This document shows, in pieces, positions 1 to 6,668 of a stretch of DNA of 23,716 nucleotides (positions are counted from its first letter, which is position 1; each line of letters begins with the position of its first letter). The stretch is taken from assembly GCA_937908275.1 (NCBI GenBank), contig CALERA010000008.1:1-23716 (forward strand), written 5' to 3'. Source of the stretch: an uncultured Desulfarculaceae bacterium (GTDB lineage: Bacteria; Desulfobacterota; Desulfarculia; Desulfarculales; Desulfarculaceae). Position numbers and translations under genes: made by a program. Below the pieces are notes generated by a model. That model had not been told where the DNA came from. It did no database searches and was given only the letters and a program-made list of their open reading frames with translations.

Positions 1-43
1 CCCCGGAGAATGACCCCAGAGAGACGGGTTTGTCTTTTCTAAA

Positions 44-394
44 TGGTGGAGGCGGGGGGAATCGAACCCCCGTCCGAAGGCTTTTGGCGCAAGTTTCTAC
101 ATGCTTAGCCTATGGTTTGTTGTCGCCGCCGAATCTCCCACAGGCAGGATGCCCGGCAAGCCAGCCTCGCATTTATTTTTGGTCTTGGGCCTGCGTGGCG
201 GAACCCTCGACCTATCCCACTAAACGGCGCCCAATCCGGCCCCGCGGGAGAGGACCGGGTGGACGGCGGCATTAAGCAGCCGCGGCGTACGCGTAATCGT
301 CTGCGATTACTTTTTTCCCACCGGGTTACGGGCCGATGAGACCCCGGCATGCTTCTTACGCCGCAACCACCCCCGTCGAAACCATGTCGCCCCC
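44..394 (-). ncRNA. ssrA: tmRNA (SsrA), one-piece
   Basis: Transfer-messenger RNA that rescues stalled ribosomes together with SmpB and tags the nascent peptide for proteolysis. On the minus strand it begins GGGGGCGACATGG at 394 and continues into the conserved TTTCGACGGGGGTGG block. It ends at 44 with a T-arm (GGTTCGATTCCCCCCG type) and CGCCTCCACCA, so the CCA is encoded. The seven-base acceptor ends pair (GGGGGCG with CGCCTCC, one G-U). The tag reading frame lies at 304-272: after GTAATC, a GCA resume codon starts ADDYAYAAAA followed by TAA. The length of 351 nt is normal for one-piece tmRNA. Protein ORFs called across this stretch are spurious. Confidence 0.96.
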
Positions 395-422
395 TGGGAT
401 GCATCGCCAGCGTACGATCCTA

Positions 423-451
423 AATATAACCAGCCCCAGGCCCGAGCGCAA
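423..451 (-). promoter_or_regulatory. Putative sigma-70 promoter of ssrA
   Basis: On the minus strand, TTGCGC (451-446) is followed after exactly 17 bases by TATATT (428-423). Transcription would start about 20 nt upstream of the mature tmRNA 5' end, consistent with a short leader removed by RNase P. The region diverges from the IHF gene promoter about 45 bp away. Confidence 0.6.
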
Positions 452-496
452 CGCGGCCCCCAATATCCGGCCACCGTGTCCAATAGCTCAAAGGTG

Positions 497-527
497 TTGA
501 CAAACCTATCCAACTACGGCATATATG
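497..527 (+). promoter_or_regulatory. Putative sigma-70 promoter of the IHF-like gene
   Basis: A perfect TTGACA at 497-502 precedes an AT-rich CATATATG stretch at 520-527. The -10 could be CATATA (spacing 17) or TATATG (spacing 19). It would give a leader of roughly 75 nt before the GTG start at 609. Confidence 0.6.
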
Positions 528-608
528 CCTAGCGGTGCATGGCGGACCTCATTCGGCGCCGCCTGTTTTTTTGTCATGCTTCCAGATGCAACAAAGGAGG
601 GCTCCCGG

Positions 609-902
609 GTGGCGCTGACCAAGGAGAAGATCATCAACGAGGTCTACGAGCAGACGCAACTGCCCAAAGCCCGCTCCCGGGAAGTGGTGGAGACCCTCCT
701 GGAGATCATGAAGGGCACCCTGGCCGAGGGCGAGGACGTGCTCATCAGCGGCTTCGGCAAGTTCATGGTCAAGGACAAGCGCTCCCGCCGGGGCCGCAAC
801 CCCCAGACCCGGGCCGACCTCCAGTTGCGCGCCCGCCGGGTGGTGGTCTTCAAGACCTCCGGCGTCCTGCGCACCCGGATCAACGACGGCCTGGAGGTCT
901 AG
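609..902 (+). CDS. ihfA: Integration host factor alpha-like DNA-bending protein (HU/IHF family)
   Basis: A 97-residue HU/IHF family nucleoid protein that bends DNA as a dimer. I start it at GTG 609 because AAGGAGG (594-600) sits 8 nt upstream and the resulting N-terminus, (M)ALTKEKIINEVYEQ, matches the family exactly; a longer in-frame extension to 525 has no support. The body shows the family features: EDVLISGFGKF, then the arm sequence RRGRNPQTRADL, then ARRVVVFKTS. ARRVVVF resembles IHF-alpha more than HU, but HU or IHF-beta cannot be fully excluded by eye. IHF commonly assists sigma-54 promoters, and a sigma-54-like promoter lies in this window at 12992. It is monocistronic, with its own promoter and terminator. 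Confidence 0.9.
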   Translation: MALTKEKIINEVYEQTQLPKARSREVVETLLEIMKGTLAEGEDVLISGFGKFMVKDKRSRRGRNPQTRADLQLRARRVVVFKTSGVLRTRINDGLEV

Positions 903-938
903 GCCCCAGGACGCCCCGCGCCGAACCTCGCCCCTCCG

Positions 939-968
939 GCCGCCCGAGTCACTCGGGCGGCTTTGCTT
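939..968 (+). terminator. Rho-independent terminator after the IHF-like gene
   Basis: GCCGCCCGA and TCGGGCGGC form a 9-bp GC-rich stem around GTCAC, followed on the plus strand by CTTTGCTTTG. It starts 37 bp after the IHF stop codon and precedes the convergent rlpA stop. Confidence 0.75.
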
Positions 969-996
969 TGTCCGCGGCGGGACGCCAGCCCCTGGG

Positions 997-1794
997 CTAA
1001 CGGGCCACGGCCATGGCCTGGGGGAAGCCCGCCGCGCGCAGCCGGGCCTCCAGGGCCTTGGCCTCGCTCAACTCCCGGACCTGGCCCACCCGCACCCGGT
1101 GGAAGACCTGGTCGCCGCGATCGTAGCGCACCACCGCCACCTGGCCCCATTCCGGACGCAGGCGCTCGGCCAGGCGCTGGGCGTTGGCCGGGTCGGTGAA
1201 GGCCCCCACTTGCACGCTGAAATCACCCTCGGTGTAGGAGGCCGGCGGCACGTAGACCGCCGGGCGTCCGGCCACGCCGGTGCCCATCTGGCGATAGCCC
1301 AGGGCGGTCACCTCCACCTGGGCGGTGCCCTTGGCCAGGGAGCCCAGCTCCCGGGCCGCGGCCTTGGACAGGTCGATGATGCGGCCGTCCACGAACGGAC
1401 CCCGGTCGTTGACCCGCACCTGGATGGTCTTGCCGTTGTCCAGGTTGTGGACCTCCACCCAGGTGTCCATGGGCAGGGTCTTGTGGGCGGCGGTCATGGA
1501 CTCCATGTCGTAGACCTCGCCGTTGCTGGTGCGCTTGCCGTGGAAGTTGGGGCCGTACCAGGAGGCGACGCCGGTCTCCTGGTAACCCTCGGCCGTGGAC
1601 AGGGGATTGTAGGTCTTGCCCAGCACGGTGTAGGGCCGCTGGGTGGCCGGGATCTTGCCGCTGGTCTTGGGCGGGGTGGGGGAGGGATGGGGCGCGGGCA
1701 CCCGGCGGCTGGCGCAGGCGGCCAGTCCCAGCACCAGGGCCAGGAGGCAGAGCCCGGCCACCAGGCCCGGCCAGGGAAAGCGGCTAGGCGGCAT
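997..1794 (-). CDS. rlpA: RlpA-like septal-ring lipoprotein / lytic transglycosylase with SPOR domain
   Basis: A 265-residue predicted outer-membrane lipoprotein of the RlpA family; in characterised members it cleaves glycan strands lacking stem peptides and acts at the septum. The N-terminus has a hydrophobic segment (residues 10-26) and a lipobox LAAC with Cys27. A double-psi beta-barrel follows (about 73-160) with the family landmarks GVASWYGP, GKRTSNGEVYD, AAHKTLP and VRVNDRGPF..GRIIDLS, including the conserved catalytic-type Glu and Asp. The C-terminal 75 residues are a SPOR domain (FSVQVGAF, ANAQRLAERL, HRVRVGQ), which binds denuded peptidoglycan. A Pro/Ser/Thr-rich linker (residues 32-50) follows the lipobox. 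The ATG at 1794 has only a weak ribosome site. The gene is transcribed alone, convergent with the IHF gene. Confidence 0.93.
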   Translation of the reverse strand: MPPSRFPWPGLVAGLCLLALVLGLAACASRRVPAPHPSPTPPKTSGKIPATQRPYTVLGKTYNPLSTAEGYQETGVASWYGPNFHGKRTSNGEVYDMESMTAAHKTLPMDTWVEVHNLDNGKTIQVRVNDRGPFVDGRIIDLSKAAARELGSLAKGTAQVEVTALGYRQMGTGVAGRPAVYVPPASYTEGDFSVQVGAFTDPANAQRLAERLRPEWGQVAVVRYDRGDQVFHRVRVGQVRELSEAKALEARLRAAGFPQAMAVAR

Positions 1795-1953
1795 GCCCCA
1801 GGGCCGGCATCCGGCGCGCGGTGCGCGAGGTTTTGCGGGGGGTGTTTTCCATCACTGCCAGGTCGAGATTTGTATGCTATATTTGGTGCCTGGAGATTTC
1901 GAGAGACCCATATATTGACCTAACACGGCTTAGGCCGGAGGGCAAGCGGTTTA

Positions 1954-2649
1954 ATGCCGCGCGATGCTGATAGCCGCCCGGCGGGTCCCCGACCCGGCCG
2001 GGGGCGGGTGCTGGTGGTGGGTGGCGGACACTTTGGCCAGAAGGCCGTGGCCGCCCTGGGCCCCCGGGTCCTGGCGGTGGTGGAGCCCCAACCCAGCCCG
2101 GAACTGCGCTCCCTGGGCGCGCCGATCTGGCCTCTGGAGGGTCTGGCCGGCCTGCGCCAGGCCCTGGCCAGCCCCCGCCCGCCGGTCTGGGTGGCCCCCT
2201 GCCTGCCCCGGCACCTCTTCGCCGACTGGCTGCGGGCCGAGTTGGCCCCTGGCGACCCTAGGACGCTCGCCTTAGACCCCGCCGGGCTGGAGGACCTGCC
2301 CCAGGTCATCGCCGGGCCCCAGGGGCAGCTCTATCTCAGCCTGACCGACACCCTCTGCCCGGACAACTGCCCCGAGCCGGCCCGGATCTGCCCCAAAACC
2401 GGGCGGCCGCGCGGCACACCCCTGCACCAGCGCCTGGCCGGGCTGGAGCGGCCCGGCTTTGCCAACGCGGTGCTGGTCAGCCACCAGATGGCCCCGGGCC
2501 TGGGCGCGGTGGCGGTGGGGGAGATGCTGGCCTGGCGGGAGCGCCTGGCCCAACGGGGCGGCCGCTGGCTGGTGGCCACCGCCTGCCGTTGCCACGGGGT
2601 GCTGGAGGCCCTGGAGTTATCGCCGGCAAGGGAAGCGAGGGACCGCTGA
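1954..2649 (+). CDS. Rossmann-like (TrkA-N type) protein with cysteine motifs, function unknown
   Basis: A 231-residue protein that I cannot assign to a characterised family. Near the N-terminus, RVLVVGGGHFGQKAVAAL followed by VLAVVEP is a typical nucleotide-binding beta-alpha-beta fold (GxGxFG type) like the NAD-binding part of TrkA-N proteins. The middle holds TLCPDNCPEPARICPKTG, a C-x3-C-x6-C arrangement, and a further Cys pair (ACRC) occurs near the C-terminus; together they could hold a metal or iron-sulfur centre. The start at ATG 1954 is preceded by GGAGGG at 1937-1942. Its TGA overlaps the ATG of the following HAD hydrolase (TGATG), so it is the first gene of a three-gene operon. No membrane segments are visible. 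An electron-transfer or redox-sensing role would be speculation. Confidence 0.75.
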   Translation: MPRDADSRPAGPRPGRGRVLVVGGGHFGQKAVAALGPRVLAVVEPQPSPELRSLGAPIWPLEGLAGLRQALASPRPPVWVAPCLPRHLFADWLRAELAPGDPRTLALDPAGLEDLPQVIAGPQGQLYLSLTDTLCPDNCPEPARICPKTGRPRGTPLHQRLAGLERPGFANAVLVSHQMAPGLGAVAVGEMLAWRERLAQRGGRWLVATACRCHGVLEALELSPAREARDR

Positions 2650-3332
2650 TGTTGGCGCGCGAGTTCGCGGGGGTGCTCTTCGACATGGACGGGGTGATCC
2701 TGGATTCCATGTCCCAGCACGCCCGCACCTGGCAGGAGGTCTTCCGGGGCCTGGGCCTGGAGGTGCCCCTGGACTTCATCCTGGAGAACGAGGGCGCCCT
2801 GGGGGCCGAGGTTTTGGAGAACTACCTGGCCACCCACGCCCCCCACCTGGCCGGCCGTCCGGCGGCCGAGGCCCAGCGGACCATGCGGGACCTGCTGGAC
2901 CAGCAGTTGAGCCTCTACCTGGCCCGCCACGCCCACCAAGTGCGGCCCTTTGCCCATGCCGCCCGGCTGCTGGCCGGCCTGAACCGGGCCGGACTGCCGG
3001 CGGCCCTGGTCACCTCCAGCCGCCGGGTGCTGGTCCAGCGCAGCCTGGGGCCGGAGCTGAGCGCCCATTTCCAGGCCCTGGTCTGCGCCGAGGACGTCAG
3101 CCGGCACAAGCCTCATCCCGACCCCTACCAGGCCGGGGCCCGGGCCCTGGACCTGGCGGCCGCGCAATGCCTGGTGGTGGAGAACGCACCGGCGGGCATC
3201 GCCAGCGCCCGGGCGGCCGGGGCCACCTGCTACGCCCTGACCACCACCCTGGCCGCGCCCAAGCTGGCCCAGGCCCACGCCGTGTTCAACGACCTGGAAG
3301 ACCTGGCCAAACACCTGGGCGTCTGGGAGTGA
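2649..3332 (+). CDS. HAD-superfamily hydrolase, beta-phosphoglucomutase-like
   Basis: A 227-residue haloacid-dehalogenase superfamily phosphatase or mutase. Motif I is LFDMDGVILDS (nucleophile Asp in DMDG, residues about 11-14), with an alpha-helical cap (about 18-85). Motif II is LVTSSRR, the motif III lysine is in SRHKPHPDPY, and motif IV is represented by LVVENAPAGI, where the usual ED pair is EN. The cap placement and the DGVI..DS signature match the beta-phosphoglucomutase/phosphoglycolate phosphatase group; the substrate cannot be read from the sequence. The ATG at 2649 overlaps the previous TGA, implying translational coupling, whereas a longer frame back to 2589 would run inside the upstream gene. 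The next gene begins 5 bp after the stop. Confidence 0.9.
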   Translation: MLAREFAGVLFDMDGVILDSMSQHARTWQEVFRGLGLEVPLDFILENEGALGAEVLENYLATHAPHLAGRPAAEAQRTMRDLLDQQLSLYLARHAHQVRPFAHAARLLAGLNRAGLPAALVTSSRRVLVQRSLGPELSAHFQALVCAEDVSRHKPHPDPYQAGARALDLAAAQCLVVENAPAGIASARAAGATCYALTTTLAAPKLAQAHAVFNDLEDLAKHLGVWE

Positions 3333-3337
3333 GGCCC

Positions 3338-4297
3338 ATGCGCCTGCTGTTGCACGCCTGGTCCCTGCGCCGCCGCCTGTTGGCCGGCAAACTCCAGGCG
3401 GCTGATCTGCCCACCCTGGCCCGGGAGATGGGCCTGCAGGGGGTGGAATGGCTGGACCGGCTGCTGCCCAGCTATGCTGCCCAGGACTGGAGCGAGCTGG
3501 GACGCCTGTCGCGCGAGGCTGGCCTGGGTCCGGGGGCGCTGAGCCTGTCCCTGCCCCTGGAGGTGGGGCCGGTGCGCCTGGCCGAGCAGGTGGACCGGGC
3601 CAAGCGTCTCCTGGGCCAGGCCCCGCTCCTGGGGGCGCGGGTGGTGCGCATCGGCCTGGGCGGCGGCCCCCGGCGCTGGCCCAGCCAGGTGATGCGTCGC
3701 CTGGAGGGCCTGCGTTCGCGGGAGAAGCGCGAGGCCCGTCCCCTGGGCGGTCTGACCCGCCTGGCCTGGCGGGCCCAGGGCTTGGTGGCTGGTGGCGGGG
3801 CGGCCGCCGGGGCCGAGCTGCCACCCCGGGCCCCGGAATTGGCCCTGCAGAGCGCGGCCTGGCTGCTGCTGCCCCTGGCCCGCCAGGCCGGGGAGCTGGG
3901 CCTGGGGCTGTGCGTCGAGAACCACTGGGGCCTGACCAGCCATCCCCAGGACCTGGCCGCCCTGGTGGACCTGGTCTGGCAGGCCGGGCTGGAGAGCAGG
4001 GAAGGGCAGGGCGCGGCCCTGGGGGTCTGCCTGGACCTGGGCAACTGGCCGGCCGGAATCTCGCCGGCCGAGGCCGCCCAACTCCTGGCCCCCAAGGTCA
4101 GCCACGTACACGTCAAGCTGCTCTCGCCCCAGCCCGCGGCCTCGGCCCAGGCGCGCGACTTCGCGGCCCAATTGGCGGCCCTGCGCCAGGCGGGCTATGG
4201 GGGGGATTTCAGCCTGGAATACGAGGGGCCGCCCCCGGCCCGGGCCGGGCTGGAGGCCGGGGCGCGCCTGACGCGCCAGCTCTGGGAAGGGGACTAG
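3338..4297 (+). CDS. Xylose-isomerase-like TIM-barrel protein (sugar isomerase/endonuclease IV fold)
   Basis: A 319-residue TIM-barrel protein of the AP_endonuc_2 / sugar phosphate isomerase-epimerase group. The strands carrying metal ligands are visible: ARVVRIGLGG, LCVENHWG (conserved Glu), VCLDLGNW (Asp), SHVHVKL (His-x-His) and FSLEYEG (final Glu). About 45 residues rich in Arg and Ala (positions about 110-165) form an insertion between strands. Family members isomerise or epimerise sugars, or process inositols; the precise substrate is unknown. The start is ATG 3338, 5 bp after the HAD gene, so it is co-transcribed with that phosphatase, which supports a carbohydrate role for the operon. 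The stop TAG lies inside a CTAG shared with the opposing gene. Confidence 0.82.
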   Translation: MRLLLHAWSLRRRLLAGKLQAADLPTLAREMGLQGVEWLDRLLPSYAAQDWSELGRLSREAGLGPGALSLSLPLEVGPVRLAEQVDRAKRLLGQAPLLGARVVRIGLGGGPRRWPSQVMRRLEGLRSREKREARPLGGLTRLAWRAQGLVAGGGAAAGAELPPRAPELALQSAAWLLLPLARQAGELGLGLCVENHWGLTSHPQDLAALVDLVWQAGLESREGQGAALGVCLDLGNWPAGISPAEAAQLLAPKVSHVHVKLLSPQPAASAQARDFAAQLAALRQAGYGGDFSLEYEGPPPARAGLEAGARLTRQLWEGD

Positions 4298-5313
4298 CGC
4301 CGGTAGGTGTTGGCGAAGCACTCGCAGGAGACTTCGCTGCGGTTGCGGCCGGTGGTCTTGGCCCGGTAGAGGGCCTCGTCGGCCAGGCAGAGCAACTGGT
4401 CGGCGGAGGCGTCCGGGGCCTGCTCGCTGGAGGCGATGCCGGCGCTGACCGTGATCCGCAGGACGGCCGGGGCGCCGCCGTTGCAGTTGAATTCGCGCTC
4501 GGAAACCGTCTGGCGCAGGCGGTCCACCAGGTGCAGGGCGTCGTCCAGCCTGGTGTTGGGCAGCACCAGGCAGAACTCCTCGCCACCGTAGCGTCCCACC
4601 AGGTCGTAGCGCCGCAGGCTTTCCCGCAACAACGTGGCCAGTTGCATCAGGACCTGGTCGCCGCAGACGTGGCCATGGGTGTCGTTGACCTGCTTGAAGT
4701 GGTCCACGTCCAGGATGGTCAGGCTCAGGGGTTCTTGCAGGCGTTGGGCCCGGCTGATTTCCTGGGACAGACGATCGAAGAGATGGCGGCGGTTGGCCAC
4801 CTGGGTCAGGTGGTCGGTCTGGCTCATCTGCTCCAGGCGGCGGCTGGTCTCCTCCAGGCGCTCCTGGTACATCACCATGTCCGTGGCGTCGCTGACCGAG
4901 ACGCAGACGTGCTCCACCTGGCCGTCGGGCCCGCGCAGGGGGGCCAGGACCGCGTTCTGCTGCATGCGCTCGAAACGGTTTTGCAGGTATTGGACCGAGG
5001 TGAGGGGGAAGAGGTAGTGGTGGAGTTTTTGGGAGAAAAAGGCGTAGTTGCCCAGCTTGAAGACCTGCTGCGCCTTCCAGGTGAAGCCCTTGCCGCTCAG
5101 GTCCGGGAAGATCTCGGTGATCACCCGGCCCAGGACCTGGGAGCGCTCCAGACCGCTGTGCAACTCCATCCAGCGGTTCCAGAGAACCACCCGCAGCCCG
5201 CGGTCGATCACCGCCAGCCCCTGGTTCAGGGTGTCCAGGATCTGGAGATAGGCCGCGCACTCGGGCGCGGTCTGGCCGGACAGGAGCGTATTGTTGCTGG
5301 CTTCCTCGCTCAT
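4294..5313 (-). CDS. PAS-GGDEF diguanylate cyclase
   Basis: A 339-residue cytosolic diguanylate cyclase making cyclic di-GMP from two GTP. The N-terminal part (about 20-150) is a PAS sensor: LDTLNQGLAVIDRGLRVVLWN, then a core ending in a PAC-like segment (VSVSDATDMVMYQERLEE) that leads into a helical linker. The GGDEF domain begins with QTDHLTQVANRRHLFD; its active-site loop is GGEEF, an active variant. Five residues upstream of it is RRYD, an RxxD inhibitory site, so product feedback is expected. The ATG at 5313 overlaps the CheC stop codon (ATGA), and I prefer it over longer in-frame extensions into cheC. It is the third gene of a receiver-CheC-cyclase operon, so its output may be tied to the chemotaxis-like receiver. 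Confidence 0.93.
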   Translation of the reverse strand: MSEEASNNTLLSGQTAPECAAYLQILDTLNQGLAVIDRGLRVVLWNRWMELHSGLERSQVLGRVITEIFPDLSGKGFTWKAQQVFKLGNYAFFSQKLHHYLFPLTSVQYLQNRFERMQQNAVLAPLRGPDGQVEHVCVSVSDATDMVMYQERLEETSRRLEQMSQTDHLTQVANRRHLFDRLSQEISRAQRLQEPLSLTILDVDHFKQVNDTHGHVCGDQVLMQLATLLRESLRRYDLVGRYGGEEFCLVLPNTRLDDALHLVDRLRQTVSEREFNCNGGAPAVLRITVSAGIASSEQAPDASADQLLCLADEALYRAKTTGRNRSEVSCECFANTYRR

Positions 5314-5948
5314 GACAACACCTGCTCCACGAAGTGGTCCACCGCGCGGTAGACCCAGGCCAGGCATTCCAAGGGCAGGAAAATCAACAAGAAACCGGTG
5401 ACCGCCCGCTGGTCCACCCGGAACTGGGTGCGGATCATCAGGGCTTGTCCGGGCCGGGCGCTCAGGACCTCCCGGGCCTGGTGGGAGTGGATGTTCTCCA
5501 TCAGCACCACCGGCGGATTGAAGCTGAGGTTGGTCTCCAGCAGGTCGGCGAACTGGCCCAGGCAAGCCCCGATGACCACGTTGCCCACCTCCAGCAGGGC
5601 CTCCATCTCCAGTTGGCTCATTTCCAGGGAGGGATGGAAGCCGCTGTCCTCGCCCAGCATCACCACCAGCTCCCGTCCGGCCCGGCCCGAGAGGGCCAGG
5701 ACCGCCTCGCCGAAGAACTGGCCCCGGAAAGTCTGGCGCACCAGGCTGACGTCCTCGGGTACGCCCAGGCTGGTGAGGAGCAGATCGAAGATCTGGTCGC
5801 CCTCCACCGCGCAGATGTCGGGCACGCTCAGCTCGATATACACCCCCAAAAGCTCGGCCAGAGAGGCCATGGAGCGACCGAACCCGATGTTGATCATTTC
5901 CTGCAACGCCTCGCGGCGCTCGTCGGTCAGTTCCTTGAGCATGGTCAC
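5310..5948 (-). CDS. cheC: CheC-family CheY-P phosphatase
   Basis: A 212-residue CheC-type phosphatase that removes phosphate from CheY-like receivers. Both active-site copies of the family are present: EMINIGFG near residue 17 and EVGNVVIG in the middle, and each catalytic E-x2-N is followed by exactly 22 residues and then Pro, the classic CheC spacing. The sequence between them is the pseudo-dimeric linker typical of CheC/CheX/FliY. The start is GTG 5948, overlapping the receiver TGA (GTGA); an alternative ATG lies two codons downstream at 5942. Position between a receiver and a cyclase makes the neighbouring receiver its likely substrate. No CheD is seen nearby, although CheD often partners CheC. 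Confidence 0.9.
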   Translation of the reverse strand: MTMLKELTDERREALQEMINIGFGRSMASLAELLGVYIELSVPDICAVEGDQIFDLLLTSLGVPEDVSLVRQTFRGQFFGEAVLALSGRAGRELVVMLGEDSGFHPSLEMSQLEMEALLEVGNVVIGACLGQFADLLETNLSFNPPVVLMENIHSHQAREVLSARPGQALMIRTQFRVDQRAVTGFLLIFLPLECLAWVYRAVDHFVEQVLS

Positions 5949-6295
5949 ACCAGCTTAAGGGCCGCGGCGATGGCCTCGGTGGAAGGCGGCTTGGCGATGA
6001 CCCCCACCGCGCCCAGGTCCATGACCCGAGTCCGGCTGCCGCTCTGCACGTCGGCGGTGACCACGATCACCTTGGCCGAGGGGTCTTGCCGCTTGAGCAG
6101 CTCCAGGGTCTGGAAGCCGTCCATGCCGGGCATGGTCAGGTCCAGGAAGACCAGATCCGGACGGGATTCAGCGTATTTTTCCAGGCATTCCTGCCCGCTG
6201 GAGCCTTCCCGGATGTCGTAGTTTCCGGGTGGCAGGACCTTGCGCAGGATCTTGCGGGAGATGGGCGAATCATCCACGATGAGGATGGCAGGCAA
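5945..6295 (-). CDS. CheY-like single-domain response regulator
   Basis: A 116-residue stand-alone receiver domain. It has the acidic pair Asp8-Asp9 in LIVDDSP, phospho-acceptor Asp52 in LVFLDLTMPGMDG, the switch residue Thr80 in VIVVTADV and Lys102 in IAKPP. There is no output domain, so it must act by protein contacts, as CheY does at the flagellar motor. The start is TTG 6295, chosen because GGAGGAG ends five bases upstream; no ATG fits the conserved N-terminus. It is the first gene of the operon with CheC and the PAS-GGDEF cyclase, each coupled by a 4-bp overlap. A cognate kinase is not in the window. Confidence 0.92.
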   Translation of the reverse strand: MPAILIVDDSPISRKILRKVLPPGNYDIREGSSGQECLEKYAESRPDLVFLDLTMPGMDGFQTLELLKRQDPSAKVIVVTADVQSGSRTRVMDLGAVGVIAKPPSTEAIAAALKLV

Positions 6296-6375
6296 ACCGG
6301 CTCCTCCAGAATATGAGCCTATGGTGCCGTCGTGGGTTGCCCCAAGAGCGAATCCCAGCGCCGGTCATGAATAAA

Positions 6376-6402
6376 ATTATACCCAGATGATTGGTCTGAC
6401 AA
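6376..6402 (-). promoter_or_regulatory. Putative promoter of the receiver-CheC-GGDEF operon
   Basis: On the minus strand TTGTCA (6402-6397) and a perfect TATAAT (6381-6376) are separated by 15 bases, slightly short. It would give a leader of about 75 nt before the TTG start at 6295. The -35 lies in GTCTGACAAT, which recurs at 6443-6452, and within a palindromic GGTCT..AGACC. Confidence 0.5.
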
Positions 6403-6560
6403 TAGACCGGAATGATTCTTTTCACAGGGTTACAGGAGCGAAGTCTGACAATTATGTAAGTTATAGCGACTAGATCAATGATTCAGACAGGCGCGGTCGG
6501 GCTTCGGCTCCCATCAGGACACAAAAAAATCACATTGTTACTCGTTGGGCAGCGCGCCAG

Positions 6561-6599
6561 AAAAACCCGCCCCTCCGGCCGAGGGGGCCGGGGGGCGGG
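6561..6599 (-). terminator. Rho-independent terminator of pckG
   Basis: Read on the minus strand, a GC-rich arm (6599-6586) and its complement (6580-6566) enclose the loop 6585-6581, followed by five T residues (6565-6561). The stem is about 14 bp with a small internal mismatch. It begins about 70 bp after the pckG stop. The rest of 6296-6668 holds the operon promoter but no gene. Confidence 0.85.
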
Positions 6600-6668
6600 A
6601 GGCGGAAACAGGGTCGGAGGGTCCGTTCGGGTCATTTAACCCGCCCGGGCCAACCAGCGCGCGACGTC

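Noticed and set aside
30..404. Three short open frames on both strands over the tmRNA
   Set aside because: The DNA is explained entirely by tmRNA; none has a ribosome site or protein-like composition.
3230..5352. Very long frames on both strands (about 630-680 codons) over the HAD, TIM-barrel and GGDEF genes
   Set aside because: They are Gly/Pro/Arg/Gln-rich shadow frames caused by high GC; the real genes in other frames have clear motifs.
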